From an uncultured Flavobacteriaceae bacterium (GTDB taxonomy: Bacteria > Bacteroidota > Bacteroidia > Flavobacteriales > Flavobacteriaceae), in contig CANMRV010000003.1 of assembly GCA_947500435.1 (NCBI GenBank), forward strand, positions 1 through 64,000: a stretch of DNA of 64,000 bases, read 5' to 3'. Every line of letters begins with the position of its first letter. Position 1 is the first letter of the stretch. The translations under genes and the position numbers were made by a program. Below are positions 44,949 through 53,498 of this stretch, piece after piece. Below the pieces are notes generated by a model. That model was not told the DNA's origin. It made no database searches and saw only the letters and a list, made by a program, of their open reading frames with translations.

Positions 44949-45734
44949 ATGATTGATACAAAATTACCAGGACTAGAACTTTTTAATTTAAAAGGGAAAA
45001 ACGCATTGATTACGGGAGGCTCCAAAGGCCTAGGTTTAGCAATGGCTGCGGGTTTGGCATCTGCGGGTGCCAACATAGCTTTGGTCAATCGCAATTTAGA
45101 AGAGGGGCAGGCAGCAGCGGAATCTTTGGCGAAAACTTATGATATTCATGCGAAAGCTTATTCCGCAAACGTTACGGATGAATCACAAATAAACCAAGCA
45201 GTGGCATCGGCCCAAAATGATTTGGGCAGTATCGATATTCTGATCAATAGTGCCGGTATCAATATTCGAGGGGCCATAGATGAACTTTCACATGATGAAT
45301 TCAATCAGGTGATGAAGGTAAATGTAGATGGAATCTGGTTGGCCTCAAAGGCCGTTGTTCCTAAAATGAAAAAAAATGGATGGGGTCGAATTATTAATAT
45401 GGCGAGTACTTTGGGCTTGGTAGGTCTTGCAAATCGAACTCCTTACGCCACTAGCAAAGGGGCAGTCGTACAAATGACTAGAGCTTTGGGTCTTGAGCTA
45501 GCACCTTTCGGTATTACTGTGAATGCCATTTGCCCTGGGCCATTTTTAACGGAAATGAACATTCCTATAGCGGGTACCGAAGAAGCCAAGAAGTTTATTG
45601 TTGGCGCTACAGCTTTGGCACGTTGGGGGGAATTAAAAGAAATTCAAGGTGCTGCTATGTTTCTTGCTAGCGATGCCGGAAGTTACATGGTAGGTTCTAT
45701 GCTTACGGTTGATGGCGGATGGACGGCCAAGTGA
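44949..45734 (+). CDS. SDR-family oxidoreductase (gluconate 5-dehydrogenase-like)
   Basis: A classical short-chain dehydrogenase of 261 residues. The cofactor motif is TGGSKGLGLAMA near residue 20, the NAG motif is NSAGI near 98, the catalytic Ser is in NMASTLG, Tyr and Lys are in YATSKG, and CPGPFLTEMN follows. The N-terminal LFNLKGKNALITGGSKGLGL resembles gluconate 5-dehydrogenase and related sugar-acid reductases. It most likely interconverts a keto acid and a hydroxy acid in the same pathway as the divergent dehydratase. A strong terminator follows. Confidence 0.92.
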   Translation: MIDTKLPGLELFNLKGKNALITGGSKGLGLAMAAGLASAGANIALVNRNLEEGQAAAESLAKTYDIHAKAYSANVTDESQINQAVASAQNDLGSIDILINSAGINIRGAIDELSHDEFNQVMKVNVDGIWLASKAVVPKMKKNGWGRIINMASTLGLVGLANRTPYATSKGAVVQMTRALGLELAPFGITVNAICPGPFLTEMNIPIAGTEEAKKFIVGATALARWGELKEIQGAAMFLASDAGSYMVGSMLTVDGGWTAK

Positions 45735-45755
45735 AAATCGAAAGACATTTTAATC

Positions 45756-45787
45756 AAAGTGTTTTGCGATTGCAAAACACTTTTTTT
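45756..45787 (+). terminator. rho-independent terminator after the SDR gene
   Basis: A perfect 12-bp stem (AAAGTGTTTTGC with GCAAAACACTTT) around GATT continues into a T run. It marks the right end of module B, 40 bases before the right repeat starts. Confidence 0.9.
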
Positions 45788-45891
45788 GATTTAAGAAGCA
45801 CGTATCATTTTTATTCTCAATTTTCTGAAAATAAAATGTCCCCAAATTTCTTTATGCGCGATATACCTAAAAACCGCATAAACACATTGAA

Positions 45892-46089
45892 ATGAAATTA
45901 GGACGAAATCTCTTCAAAAAAGACCAGTCGATTTGGGGCAAACCCATTATCGCCTACGACGAAACTAAAATGGACACGCTGTTTTCAGAAATTCATCAAG
46001 CTGAAAATAGCGAGCAAATGCCACTACCCGTGACAAAAGGCCCCAACGTTTCGCTAGAAACGGAGCTATATCTGATGCTACATTCCTAA
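45892..46089 (+). CDS. hypothetical 65-aa protein, first gene of the PBP cluster
   Basis: A small soluble protein (KLGRNLFKKDQSIWGKPIIA at the start, then MDTLFSEIHQAENSEQMPLP) with no signal peptide. No family is recognised. That it is a real gene is supported by the duplicated and inactivated copy at 38031-38137, which keeps the same upstream sequence, ATG and reading frame, and by its position 39 bases before the 405-residue gene on the same strand. It is probably the first gene of the cluster 45892-50978. Confidence 0.65.
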   Translation: MKLGRNLFKKDQSIWGKPIIAYDETKMDTLFSEIHQAENSEQMPLPVTKGPNVSLETELYLMLHS

Positions 46090-46128
46090 CACCGTGTACT
46101 CTACATAGAGCACCTAAAACACAAGAGC

Positions 46129-47346
46129 ATGGTATTTACAAATCAAGAGCTAAAGAATATGGCGTATCGCTCAGCGAATCTGGGCATGCTGCCACAAGAA
46201 GATTTTATCTTAGACGAAAAGAAGATAATCAATGGGTACAAGACCCAAAAGTATGGTCTGAACGAACGTATTGGCGAACTGGGCGAATCCCTCTCCGATC
46301 ATATTCGTAAAATGGATATCGTAAAGGGGCAACTCTCCAAAGAGATTGTTGCGTCGAACAAGTCCAATACAGCGGCTATCGAACAAGAGATTATTCATCA
46401 AAAAGGGCTCATCACCCATCAAAAAACGGACATTAAAAACCATATTCGTCGTTGTCAACTCAATGGTGATACCCTTGAAAGCAAGTTTAACGTAGACGAA
46501 ATCAACAGCGCTGAAGATTTCGAACCGGTGAAGGAGCAACCGAAACCAAAAGCAAAGCCCAAGAACAAACAGAAACGGATTCCGATTTGGTTGCTGTATG
46601 TCATCGAAGTGATTTTCATTTTCGGCGAAGGGGTTTTGTTCTATAACATCTTAACCGAAACCCATGACCTTCCAGAGATTATCTTAAGAAGCGTCTTTTT
46701 TATTCCCATCGTATTTGCCGCTAGTTTTTTAACCTCCCGAAAGATTCCGTTGCGCTGGGTATGGCTGCCCACACTTTTGATTCTTAGTGTCTATGCGATA
46801 CTGACCTTTACAGTGATGGAATGGTTCTTCGAATCACAAGCCTTAGATGTAACCCTCACTTTCACCGACTTCTTTATCAAAAACGGATTCCTGATTCTTG
46901 GAGCCGTGATGATGGTGACGCTGGCCTTATTCTTATCCAATGCGGTTAAGAGTATTTACAATCGTGCCGACGCCAAGGAGAAAGTGAAGAAACCCGTCGT
47001 GGAGGAAATAGAAACCACAGATGAAAAGTCCCCACAACAAATGGATTTAGATTTAAAATTCCGCGAACTCAAAGGGGCCTACAAACGCCTGAAGAAGTTG
47101 GAAAATCAACTTATCGAATCCCACGAAACTGGAAAAAATGAATTCAAACGCATTTTAGGTGATGTTACGGTTCTCGAGCAAAAAGCAACTGGTGTTTCCG
47201 AAAAAATTGGGGAATGCGAAAAAGAACTAAGCACTTTGGAAATCAATTCCTTCGAAGAACTCAGCAAGTATCGCGAGCATTTTGAAAACTATTGCGATAG
47301 CAATCAAATCATTCAATGGAAGAAGTTTGATTTTACGGAGGTGTGA
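46129..47346 (+). CDS. coiled-coil and four-TM protein of unknown function
   Basis: The 405-residue protein has a cytosolic N-terminal part with a coiled coil (about 35-115), a Pro/Lys-rich linker (PKPKAKPKNKQKR), four membrane segments (about 150-175, 185-202, 208-230 and 248-272) and a second cytosolic coiled coil (about 300-385). It starts without a signal peptide. The shape suggests a scaffold that brings proteins to the inner membrane. I know no family that fits. It belongs to the cluster with the vWA-like lipoprotein and the penicillin-binding protein. A purine-rich spacer of about 100 bases follows. Confidence 0.7.
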   Translation: MVFTNQELKNMAYRSANLGMLPQEDFILDEKKIINGYKTQKYGLNERIGELGESLSDHIRKMDIVKGQLSKEIVASNKSNTAAIEQEIIHQKGLITHQKTDIKNHIRRCQLNGDTLESKFNVDEINSAEDFEPVKEQPKPKAKPKNKQKRIPIWLLYVIEVIFIFGEGVLFYNILTETHDLPEIILRSVFFIPIVFAASFLTSRKIPLRWVWLPTLLILSVYAILTFTVMEWFFESQALDVTLTFTDFFIKNGFLILGAVMMVTLALFLSNAVKSIYNRADAKEKVKKPVVEEIETTDEKSPQQMDLDLKFRELKGAYKRLKKLENQLIESHETGKNEFKRILGDVTVLEQKATGVSEKIGECEKELSTLEINSFEELSKYREHFENYCDSNQIIQWKKFDFTEV

Positions 47347-47449
47347 AAAGAGAAAAGAGAAAATAGAACAGAGAAGAAAGAGCAATGAAGAATGGTAAAT
47401 GGATAGACAGGGATTGAACTGACAGAGCAACTATTTTTAAAACAAAAAA

Positions 47450-48181
47450 ATGAAAAAACAAATCATATTAGGCACCTTAGCAATAGCAACACTACTATTC
47501 ACCAGCTGCGAAACGGAGTGCAAGGAGGTGACCACCAAAAACATCACGGTTTTGGTTGACGCAACTGATTCGCTACTGATTGATAGAGCGAAGCACGAAC
47601 TGCGCAAGGAGAATTTTGAATACCTGATTAATCAAGAATTGGGTTTGACTGAAAGCCCGAAATGCTTTACGGTCAATTACGATTTCGGAATTATTTCCAC
47701 GCACAGCTATTACAACCCTACCTCAACGGAACTTTCACATACCGATTGGGGCCAGGCTCGAAACAAGTTGGTTATCGGGTGGCGTGATTTTTATGCATCC
47801 CATGAAGAAAACCTAAAGAGTTTGGATTCCATCAATCAAATGGAAAGCACTTCGCTTTTTCCTACCTTAATGAAGGCCATCAACAAAACCGATGGAACCA
47901 TTATCGTGGTGAGCGATTTGATCGAGAACAATCCTGTGGTGAATTTTTATAAAAATCCACCGACCACGCCCGAGCAAATGGAAAAAACGTATACTGAAAT
48001 GGTGAGCTACTATTTGCCTGATGGGGTTGGAAAAGGTTCAGAACGCGAAGTTGTTTTTATCGTAATGTCCGAACCGAAAAACTCAGGGGTGGTTCATAAA
48101 GCCCGCGCCTTTTGGAAGTACGCCCTTGAGGAACACTTGGGGCTCAATGTAACCTTTGCCGACGGAATCTCAACCATCTAA
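47450..48181 (+). CDS. vWA-like lipoprotein
   Basis: A lipoprotein signal ends LLFTSC (Cys20). The domain begins with a strand and a metal-site-like motif, ITVLVDATDSLL (Asp37-Ala-Thr-Asp-Ser41), which resembles the D-x-S-x-S MIDAS of von Willebrand A domains with Thr-Asp in place of Ser-x. A later strand GTIIVVSDLIENNPVV (Asp156 area) fits the fourth strand of such folds, and REVVFIVMSEPKNSG a further one. This suggests metal-dependent protein binding in the periplasm. Assignment rests on these motifs only. The next gene starts 2 bases after its stop. Confidence 0.7.
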   Translation: MKKQIILGTLAIATLLFTSCETECKEVTTKNITVLVDATDSLLIDRAKHELRKENFEYLINQELGLTESPKCFTVNYDFGIISTHSYYNPTSTELSHTDWGQARNKLVIGWRDFYASHEENLKSLDSINQMESTSLFPTLMKAINKTDGTIIVVSDLIENNPVVNFYKNPPTTPEQMEKTYTEMVSYYLPDGVGKGSEREVVFIVMSEPKNSGVVHKARAFWKYALEEHLGLNVTFADGISTI

Positions 48182-48183
48182 TT

Positions 48184-49065
48184 ATGCCCGCAGTAGTCGT
48201 ATATATCTTGCTAATCGTATTAGCACTGGTTGCCTGTATCTTATTCTATATTCCACGAAAGAACTGGTTCAACGTTCAGGTGGCAAAGGAAGAAGGCTGG
48301 GGCACTTTAAAAGTCCTTCTTATCGGAATGGCCACCAGCCTGCTGTGCTTTGTGTTTAGCAAATTGCTTTTTTCGGCTTTGTGTCTTAGCATATCTTCTA
48401 GCATTATCGAATACAACATTCTCATGAACAATGTGTATTGGTTTGGGTCTGAATTGCTCTCCCCTTTGGCCAATATCAAATACCCGATTTCCTATTTCGG
48501 ACTCCATGCGATTTCTTATTTCTCTGGATTATATGCCGTCCTTTTTTGCCTCAGTAAGTTGAATATTACCTCAAGTTATAACCTCTCCCATGACCGATTG
48601 AAATTGCAATTCATGTGCTTGGGCTTGTTTATGTTTTTTGAAACACTTTTATATGTTTCGTATCCCTTTCAAACCTTTGATAGTGGCTGGCGCATCTTCC
48701 ATAATTTCTTTGCGGTGTTCATTGCTCGACTCCATTTTACGGCCTGTCTCTTCATTGCGGCTTGGTTGCATTTTCATTATCCCTGGGTAAAAATGGCCTT
48801 GGAATCAAAAGTACTATCGATTCGTTTTTACTGGCTTACAGGTGTATTCGAATCGACGAAGAATATGCTGGTCTTTTTTGTTGCGCTAGGCACTTTGTTT
48901 TTGTTGCCCGCTTATATACGAATGTACGCTCCATCCAATTTTGGGCTCTTCATCTCCTTGGTTTTTAACGGTTGCCTTCTCGTTGTTTTTTGGAGATGGG
49001 TGAGTCCTGCTATTTATCATCTTATCAAATTTATTTCTGACTTTGAAAAACGAAAAGTAGTATGA
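48184..49065 (+). CDS. polytopic membrane protein of unknown function
   Basis: The 293-residue protein has about seven membrane segments (near residues 3-20, 42-68, 98-120, 138-160, 175-200, 222-245 and 252-275). It has no obvious charged or catalytic residues inside the membrane. No family is recognised. It is tightly placed between the vWA-like lipoprotein gene (2-base gap) and the penicillin-binding protein gene (4-base overlap), so it is very likely part of the same complex or pathway. Confidence 0.7.
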   Translation: MPAVVVYILLIVLALVACILFYIPRKNWFNVQVAKEEGWGTLKVLLIGMATSLLCFVFSKLLFSALCLSISSSIIEYNILMNNVYWFGSELLSPLANIKYPISYFGLHAISYFSGLYAVLFCLSKLNITSSYNLSHDRLKLQFMCLGLFMFFETLLYVSYPFQTFDSGWRIFHNFFAVFIARLHFTACLFIAAWLHFHYPWVKMALESKVLSIRFYWLTGVFESTKNMLVFFVALGTLFLLPAYIRMYAPSNFGLFISLVFNGCLLVVFWRWVSPAIYHLIKFISDFEKRKVV

Positions 49066-50978
49066 ACGACTGGATGAAAGCAATAGCAGTAGTTGGCGGT
49101 GTTTTTTTAGCACTGATACTTTTTCATGTGATTTGGCCATCCAAAATGAAAATGGAACCTCATGCCAATTTTATTTCTTCAGTACGAGATGAAGACCATA
49201 AGTTGTTGGCCGTTTTTGGGGAGAAGACTGTACTTAATAATCATTTGAAAGCGGAGGAGTTAGAGGAGCTCAACAAGAATGGGGAGTTGAACAAATTTCC
49301 CATTGTACCGATACTATCCTATAATGAACTTCCAGAGAACTACATTTACTTTTTGACCAAAGTGGAGAGCAAGAATTTCTTTGGCTTCGGAAAGGATAAT
49401 GTCTACGGAATGTCCTTTTCAGGGATTGCCCGATTGTTTAAAGGGAAAGCTGACGGAGGGTCGAATATTCCCCAGCAATTATTAAAAAATGCGATTCACA
49501 AGAAGGAAGGCATAGGAACCATTTATCTTTCTCGGAAGTATGGTGAGCAGCTTGCAGCCTTTCAAATGGTTAAGTCTGCCACACCCGAGGAAATCTTAAT
49601 GGCTTATACCAACTACTCTGGAAACTTTTGGTACGAACGCGACTTCTCCGGACTCATTCTGGCATCGTATGCCATTTTCGACCTAGCCCCACACGAGCTA
49701 AACGATTTGGAAATGCTGCTCACGGTAAAAACTTTAAAAGGCGCCAGTGATCTAAAGGCGCTTTGCAATGACCGGTTTGCAAATCAAAAGGATATCAAAG
49801 AAAACATTTTAGGCTATTTCAAACTCATTGCGGAAGATGAGGTAGACAAAACGAAATTGAAAGATATGAAGGCGATGGAGTTGCGTTTCGCCAAACGGAA
49901 CAGCCTTCGAAAAACCACGGCATTTACAAACTTTTTAAGAGCCAACCGGGGAAAATCAAAAGAGCGCTTTGCCACACAATATGTGTCTTCGATTACCAAC
50001 GAAAATCAAGAGAAATTACAAAGCGCGGTCGAACTATTTACAAAATACAATCGCTCCCGCTTGTCTGTAAAAGGCTTTGATTTAGAAACCTCCTTAATCG
50101 TCATCGACATTGAAACAGGAAGGATAGAAGCTACCCTCGGCAATCGAAAAAATAGCGGAGCCATGGCGAATTTTGTAGACTATGGTGATGGTTTTCAAGT
50201 AGGCTCTGTGCTAAAACCGCTGGTTTTCTTAGAACTTTTTGAGAACCATGATTTTGATGAAAATACAAGTCTGTTCAATGGCGATTTGAAGGAATACAAG
50301 TACAACCCCAGTAATGTGGGCAAGAAGTTTTTGGGTAAAAAAGTATTAGTCGGCGATGTGCTAAAATATAGCCTGAACAAAGCTGCGGTTAATTATCGGG
50401 TACATGCAAAACCTTTAAAGGTTGCCCGCGAGGTAGAGAACAAATTGGCAAAACTGGACGTTTCTTCAAACTCATCATCTTACAGTCTGGGGGAATCCTA
50501 TATTCTGGGTACCAAAACCATGACCCCTTGGGAGGTCGCCCAAGCTTATCAAATGCTATTTAATTATGGGGAGGCGATTCCGCTTACTCCCTGGAAATAT
50601 ATTATCGATCCCCATTTACAGGATACTATTTTCGATGGCAGCTCAAGAAAACGTAGAACGCTCTATGCTACGAAAAGTGCCAACAGCATTAAAAGCTTGT
50701 TGCCCCTCGCTTTTGAAGCTGGCGGCACTTGTCATCGATTAATTCCCTTTTTACCTAAAGAACGGCAATACTACGGTAAAACAGGCACCACCGGAAAAGC
50801 TAAAGACGGCTGGACGGTGCTTAGTGATGGACAGAAACTAATTGTGGTTTGGGTAGGCTATGTAAAGAATGATAATGGGGTTTTAACTCGAAAAGGTGCT
50901 CCCGCGATTCCCTCAAAATCAGGTGCAGGTTCCGCAGGAATTCTAGCCGCCATGGCCTACTCCAAATTGTATAAGTAG
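49062..50978 (+). CDS. divergent class A penicillin-binding protein (transglycosylase/transpeptidase)
   Basis: After one N-terminal membrane anchor (about 8-25) comes a GT51-like domain. It has Glu102 in TKVESKNFFGFG (the usual E-D-R-x-F block), GGSNIPQQLLKN at 132-143 (usual GGSTITQQ-x-x-KN) and a possible second Glu177 in PEEILMAY. A penicillin-binding domain follows (about 335-635) with Ser382-x-x-Lys in VGSVLKP, Ser437-x-Asn in YSLNKAAVN and KTGT at 573-576. It thus keeps the main catalytic residues of both activities but is shorter and far more diverged than housekeeping PBP1 proteins. It may make peptidoglycan locally for the envelope assembly encoded by its neighbours. Confidence 0.82.
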   Translation: MNDWMKAIAVVGGVFLALILFHVIWPSKMKMEPHANFISSVRDEDHKLLAVFGEKTVLNNHLKAEELEELNKNGELNKFPIVPILSYNELPENYIYFLTKVESKNFFGFGKDNVYGMSFSGIARLFKGKADGGSNIPQQLLKNAIHKKEGIGTIYLSRKYGEQLAAFQMVKSATPEEILMAYTNYSGNFWYERDFSGLILASYAIFDLAPHELNDLEMLLTVKTLKGASDLKALCNDRFANQKDIKENILGYFKLIAEDEVDKTKLKDMKAMELRFAKRNSLRKTTAFTNFLRANRGKSKERFATQYVSSITNENQEKLQSAVELFTKYNRSRLSVKGFDLETSLIVIDIETGRIEATLGNRKNSGAMANFVDYGDGFQVGSVLKPLVFLELFENHDFDENTSLFNGDLKEYKYNPSNVGKKFLGKKVLVGDVLKYSLNKAAVNYRVHAKPLKVAREVENKLAKLDVSSNSSSYSLGESYILGTKTMTPWEVAQAYQMLFNYGEAIPLTPWKYIIDPHLQDTIFDGSSRKRRTLYATKSANSIKSLLPLAFEAGGTCHRLIPFLPKERQYYGKTGTTGKAKDGWTVLSDGQKLIVVWVGYVKNDNGVLTRKGAPAIPSKSGAGSAGILAAMAYSKLYK

Positions 50979-51123
50979 ATTTTATTGGTTATTTTTAAGT
51001 ATTGACCAACTTTTAAAGATTTTACAATAAAGAAAAACTACTTGCTTAACGGTTGCGACTTTTACAATCGCACCTGAATTTCCTTTCATTCTTTAGCCGC
51101 CAAACCTTGAATGTAATGATGGT

Positions 51124-51139
51124 TCTGTTTTAAAACAGA
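51124..51139. promoter_or_regulatory. 16-bp palindrome upstream of the 130-aa gene
   Basis: TCTGTTTTAAAACAGA is a perfect palindrome in the spacer between the penicillin-binding protein gene and the small gene starting at 51186. It is a candidate operator. The rest of this 207-base spacer shows only a weak hairpin near 51048-51075. Confidence 0.4.
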
Positions 51140-51185
51140 GACTGTCGAACCCTTTGCAAGTGGATTCTAATTGTACACGTAGCGC

Positions 51186-51578
51186 ATGAATGATTTAAGT
51201 AAAAAGGAAGAAACGCAAATCGAGGAAATTAACGCTTCTAGAAAAGAACCTTCGAGTTCTAGCGAGTTACTACAAAAGAAACTCGAAAACTTTCTTTTAC
51301 TGTATTACCAAGGATATTTAAAAGGAGAAACGGTCATTGAACCCGAAATACGGGCTGCATTCTTAAGTTTGGTCAAACAAGATGAAGACTTTGCCTTTAA
51401 AGTCCGTATGATGCAACTCGATTACTTGAAATTGGAAAACAGCGAATTAGAAGGTAAATGGAATGAGGCCACTGAAGAACTCTTTCCGAAGGTTGCCATT
51501 CTTGAGAAACCTGTTGATGAACATCGAAAAAAGTCACTTACGGATTATAAAGAAACCATTCTCGGCCTAGTAAACTAA
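51186..51578 (+). CDS. hypothetical acidic protein, 130 aa
   Basis: A soluble, helical, charged protein (start MNDLSKKEETQIEEINASRK; middle IRAAFLSLVKQDEDFAFKVR) without signal or membrane segments. No family is recognised. It could be a small regulator or an adaptor. It is convergent with the sigma-like gene, 91 bases away, and downstream of the penicillin-binding protein gene with its own palindrome in front. It may belong functionally to the same cluster. Confidence 0.6.
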   Translation: MNDLSKKEETQIEEINASRKEPSSSSELLQKKLENFLLLYYQGYLKGETVIEPEIRAAFLSLVKQDEDFAFKVRMMQLDYLKLENSELEGKWNEATEELFPKVAILEKPVDEHRKKSLTDYKETILGLVN

Positions 51579-51669
51579 ATTAGGGCAAGCCCAAGAGGCA
51601 TTCGAAAGAAATAACAGTAAAACTTCAAGACAAGCCTCGAAGCATTTAAATCTCTATTATCGAGTAAAA

Positions 51670-52416
51670 TCATCGGGCGAGCTTCGTTCGTAATCCTAGA
51701 ATATACTTCTCAATAAGTCTTGGGTCGATTTTTTTGCTAATCGGCAATCGGTGGAATTCGATAAAGGCCGGAAGCAATATTTCCGCAATCATAGCAGCAA
51801 TTTTTTTACCTTGCCTGCAGGCCCATTTTCGTTGTGCTTCAAAAACACTTTTGTCAACACCTCTTAGTATCTCGGGAAATTTCCGTCCTTCGATAAAGCG
51901 TTTTCGTAATACTTCTCTTTTAGCACTGGCAAAACCGGAAAATTCTATCCAATCTTTGATATGACGAGTCATTTCGGTCAAGACCATGTTTTTGTGTTCT
52001 CCCCAAATTGAATCGAATACACCTACTTCAGCTTCTACATCAAGTTCCGAGGAATCTTCGGTAAAATAGGTTTCACTGCGCAGTACTTTGATATAGTCTA
52101 AACAGAGGTTTTTGATTACCGGAAAGTAGTAAGTGGTGATTTTGGCCGTACATTTTTCAGGCACCAATTTCCCCGAACGGTAGCGTTTCAATTCCTTGAG
52201 AAACAAGTCTGAGAAAATGCTTTTAGCATGTCCGTCTAGGTCATCTTTTATACCCAAGCGAAGTAACCAATGTTTGATTATTGGTGCTACTGCCTTATAA
52301 AATTTTTGGTGTTTTGTACAATTACCTGGGTCGTTCAGATAATCGTAGACGGTATTCCACGAAGTGTTATATAGTGTTTTGTGCCCCATGATTAGATTTT
52401 GGTCTAATGGTTTCAA
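51670..52416 (-). CDS. divergent sigma-70/ECF-like protein
   Basis: The 248-residue protein keeps features of sigma factors. A region-2-like helix set (FSDLFLKELKRYRSGKLVPE, then KITTYYFPVIKNLCLDYIKV) recalls the -10 binding helix, and a region-4-like helix-turn-helix lies about residues 155-205 (ASAKREVLRKRFIEGRKFPE, then SVFEAQRKWACRQGKKIAA). A basic C-terminal tail of about 45 residues is extra. The similarity is weak, and it could also be another DNA-binding protein. No anti-sigma gene is adjacent. It is on the opposite strand to the penicillin-binding cluster and might control it. A Met at residue 10 is an alternative start. Confidence 0.55.
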   Translation of the reverse strand: MKPLDQNLIMGHKTLYNTSWNTVYDYLNDPGNCTKHQKFYKAVAPIIKHWLLRLGIKDDLDGHAKSIFSDLFLKELKRYRSGKLVPEKCTAKITTYYFPVIKNLCLDYIKVLRSETYFTEDSSELDVEAEVGVFDSIWGEHKNMVLTEMTRHIKDWIEFSGFASAKREVLRKRFIEGRKFPEILRGVDKSVFEAQRKWACRQGKKIAAMIAEILLPAFIEFHRLPISKKIDPRLIEKYILGLRTKLAR

Positions 52417-52553
52417 AAAATGCGTTCTGTGCAGATTTTAAAGTAGAGGTCCTATATATGCATGAAGTTTATTGGGTGTTTATATATAACGTGGTTTTCG
52501 AATACTTATTTTAACAGAATCTTACAAATTGACTAAAAATTAATGGATTAGAA

Positions 52554-53438
52554 CTAACCCAGATTTTCAGTGAAAAAATCTATGGTTCGAGTCCAGGCCA
52601 ATTCTGCTGCTTCCCTATCATACCTCGGGGTCGTATCGTTATGAAATCCGTGATTGGCATTTGCATAGATATGGGCCTGATATTCTTTTCCATGTTCTTT
52701 TAAAGCTGCTTCATAAGCAGGCCAACCCGCATTTACACGTTTGTCCAATTCACCAAAATGGAGTAAAAGCGGCGCATTGATTTTGTCGATATCTTCTTTT
52801 GGTTGACCTCCATAAAAAGGAACCGCAGCTCCCAAATCAGGAACTTTTACCGCCATCATATTTGAAATCCATCCCCCAAAGCAAAAGCCTACCACACCAA
52901 CTTTTCCTGAACATTCAGGATGATTTTTCAAATGATTGAATGCCGCAATAAAATCTTCCAGCATTTCATTTCGGTCACGTTGGCGCTGTAGTGTACGACC
53001 CTCGTCATCCGTTCCAGGGTAACCACCCAAGGGAGTCAAAGCATCTGGAGCAAGAGATATAAACCCTGCCAGACCAGCTCGCCGCCCAACATCTTCAATA
53101 TGTGGATTTAGTCCTCGATTTTCATGAACAACAACTATTCCCGGAAGTTTTCCTTTAGCATCTTTTGGTCTTGAAAGAAGCCCTTTTATGGTACCTCCAC
53201 CTTTTGGGGAATCATATTCAATAAATTCCGATTTCAATCTTGAATCATCTTGTTGTATTTGAATCTTCTTTACATAATCCGGAGAAATAAAACCTAGCAA
53301 TGAAGAAACGGTGAGTCCACCAACTGCATAGGTCGATAATTTATCTAAAAACAGTCTTCTACTAACTCTATCGTGTGCATAATCGTCGTAGAGGTCAAAT
53401 ACCTCCTGTTTGATGTCTTCTTTTTTTAGTTTTTTCAT
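52554..53438 (-). CDS. dienelactone hydrolase family protein
   Basis: An alpha/beta hydrolase of 294 residues with a Cys nucleophile in VGFCFGGW, an Asp in LLLHFGELDKRV and a His in ANHGFHND, the triad of the dienelactone hydrolase family. The N-terminal VSRRLFLDKLSTYAVGGLTV is Tat-like and suggests export, as in many COG0412 proteins of this group. The family cleaves lactones or esters, but the real substrate is open. It is divergent from a secreted hydrolase gene. Confidence 0.9.
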   Translation of the reverse strand: MKKLKKEDIKQEVFDLYDDYAHDRVSRRLFLDKLSTYAVGGLTVSSLLGFISPDYVKKIQIQQDDSRLKSEFIEYDSPKGGGTIKGLLSRPKDAKGKLPGIVVVHENRGLNPHIEDVGRRAGLAGFISLAPDALTPLGGYPGTDDEGRTLQRQRDRNEMLEDFIAAFNHLKNHPECSGKVGVVGFCFGGWISNMMAVKVPDLGAAVPFYGGQPKEDIDKINAPLLLHFGELDKRVNAGWPAYEAALKEHGKEYQAHIYANANHGFHNDTTPRYDREAAELAWTRTIDFFTENLG

Positions 53439-53498
53439 TGTAGTGTTATTTTTAAACGCAATATGTATCTTAACTGCTTGATACTAAAGATACAAATT

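Noticed and set aside
47347..47449. Purine-rich spacer as a regulatory or recombination element
   Set aside because: It is a simple AG-rich stretch between two collinear genes without symmetry or repeats beyond low complexity.
52581..52597. tRNA T-arm-like sequence GGTTCGAGTCC
   Set aside because: It lies inside the conserved 3' end of the dienelactone hydrolase gene on the other strand, and no anticodon arm or acceptor stem can be built around it.
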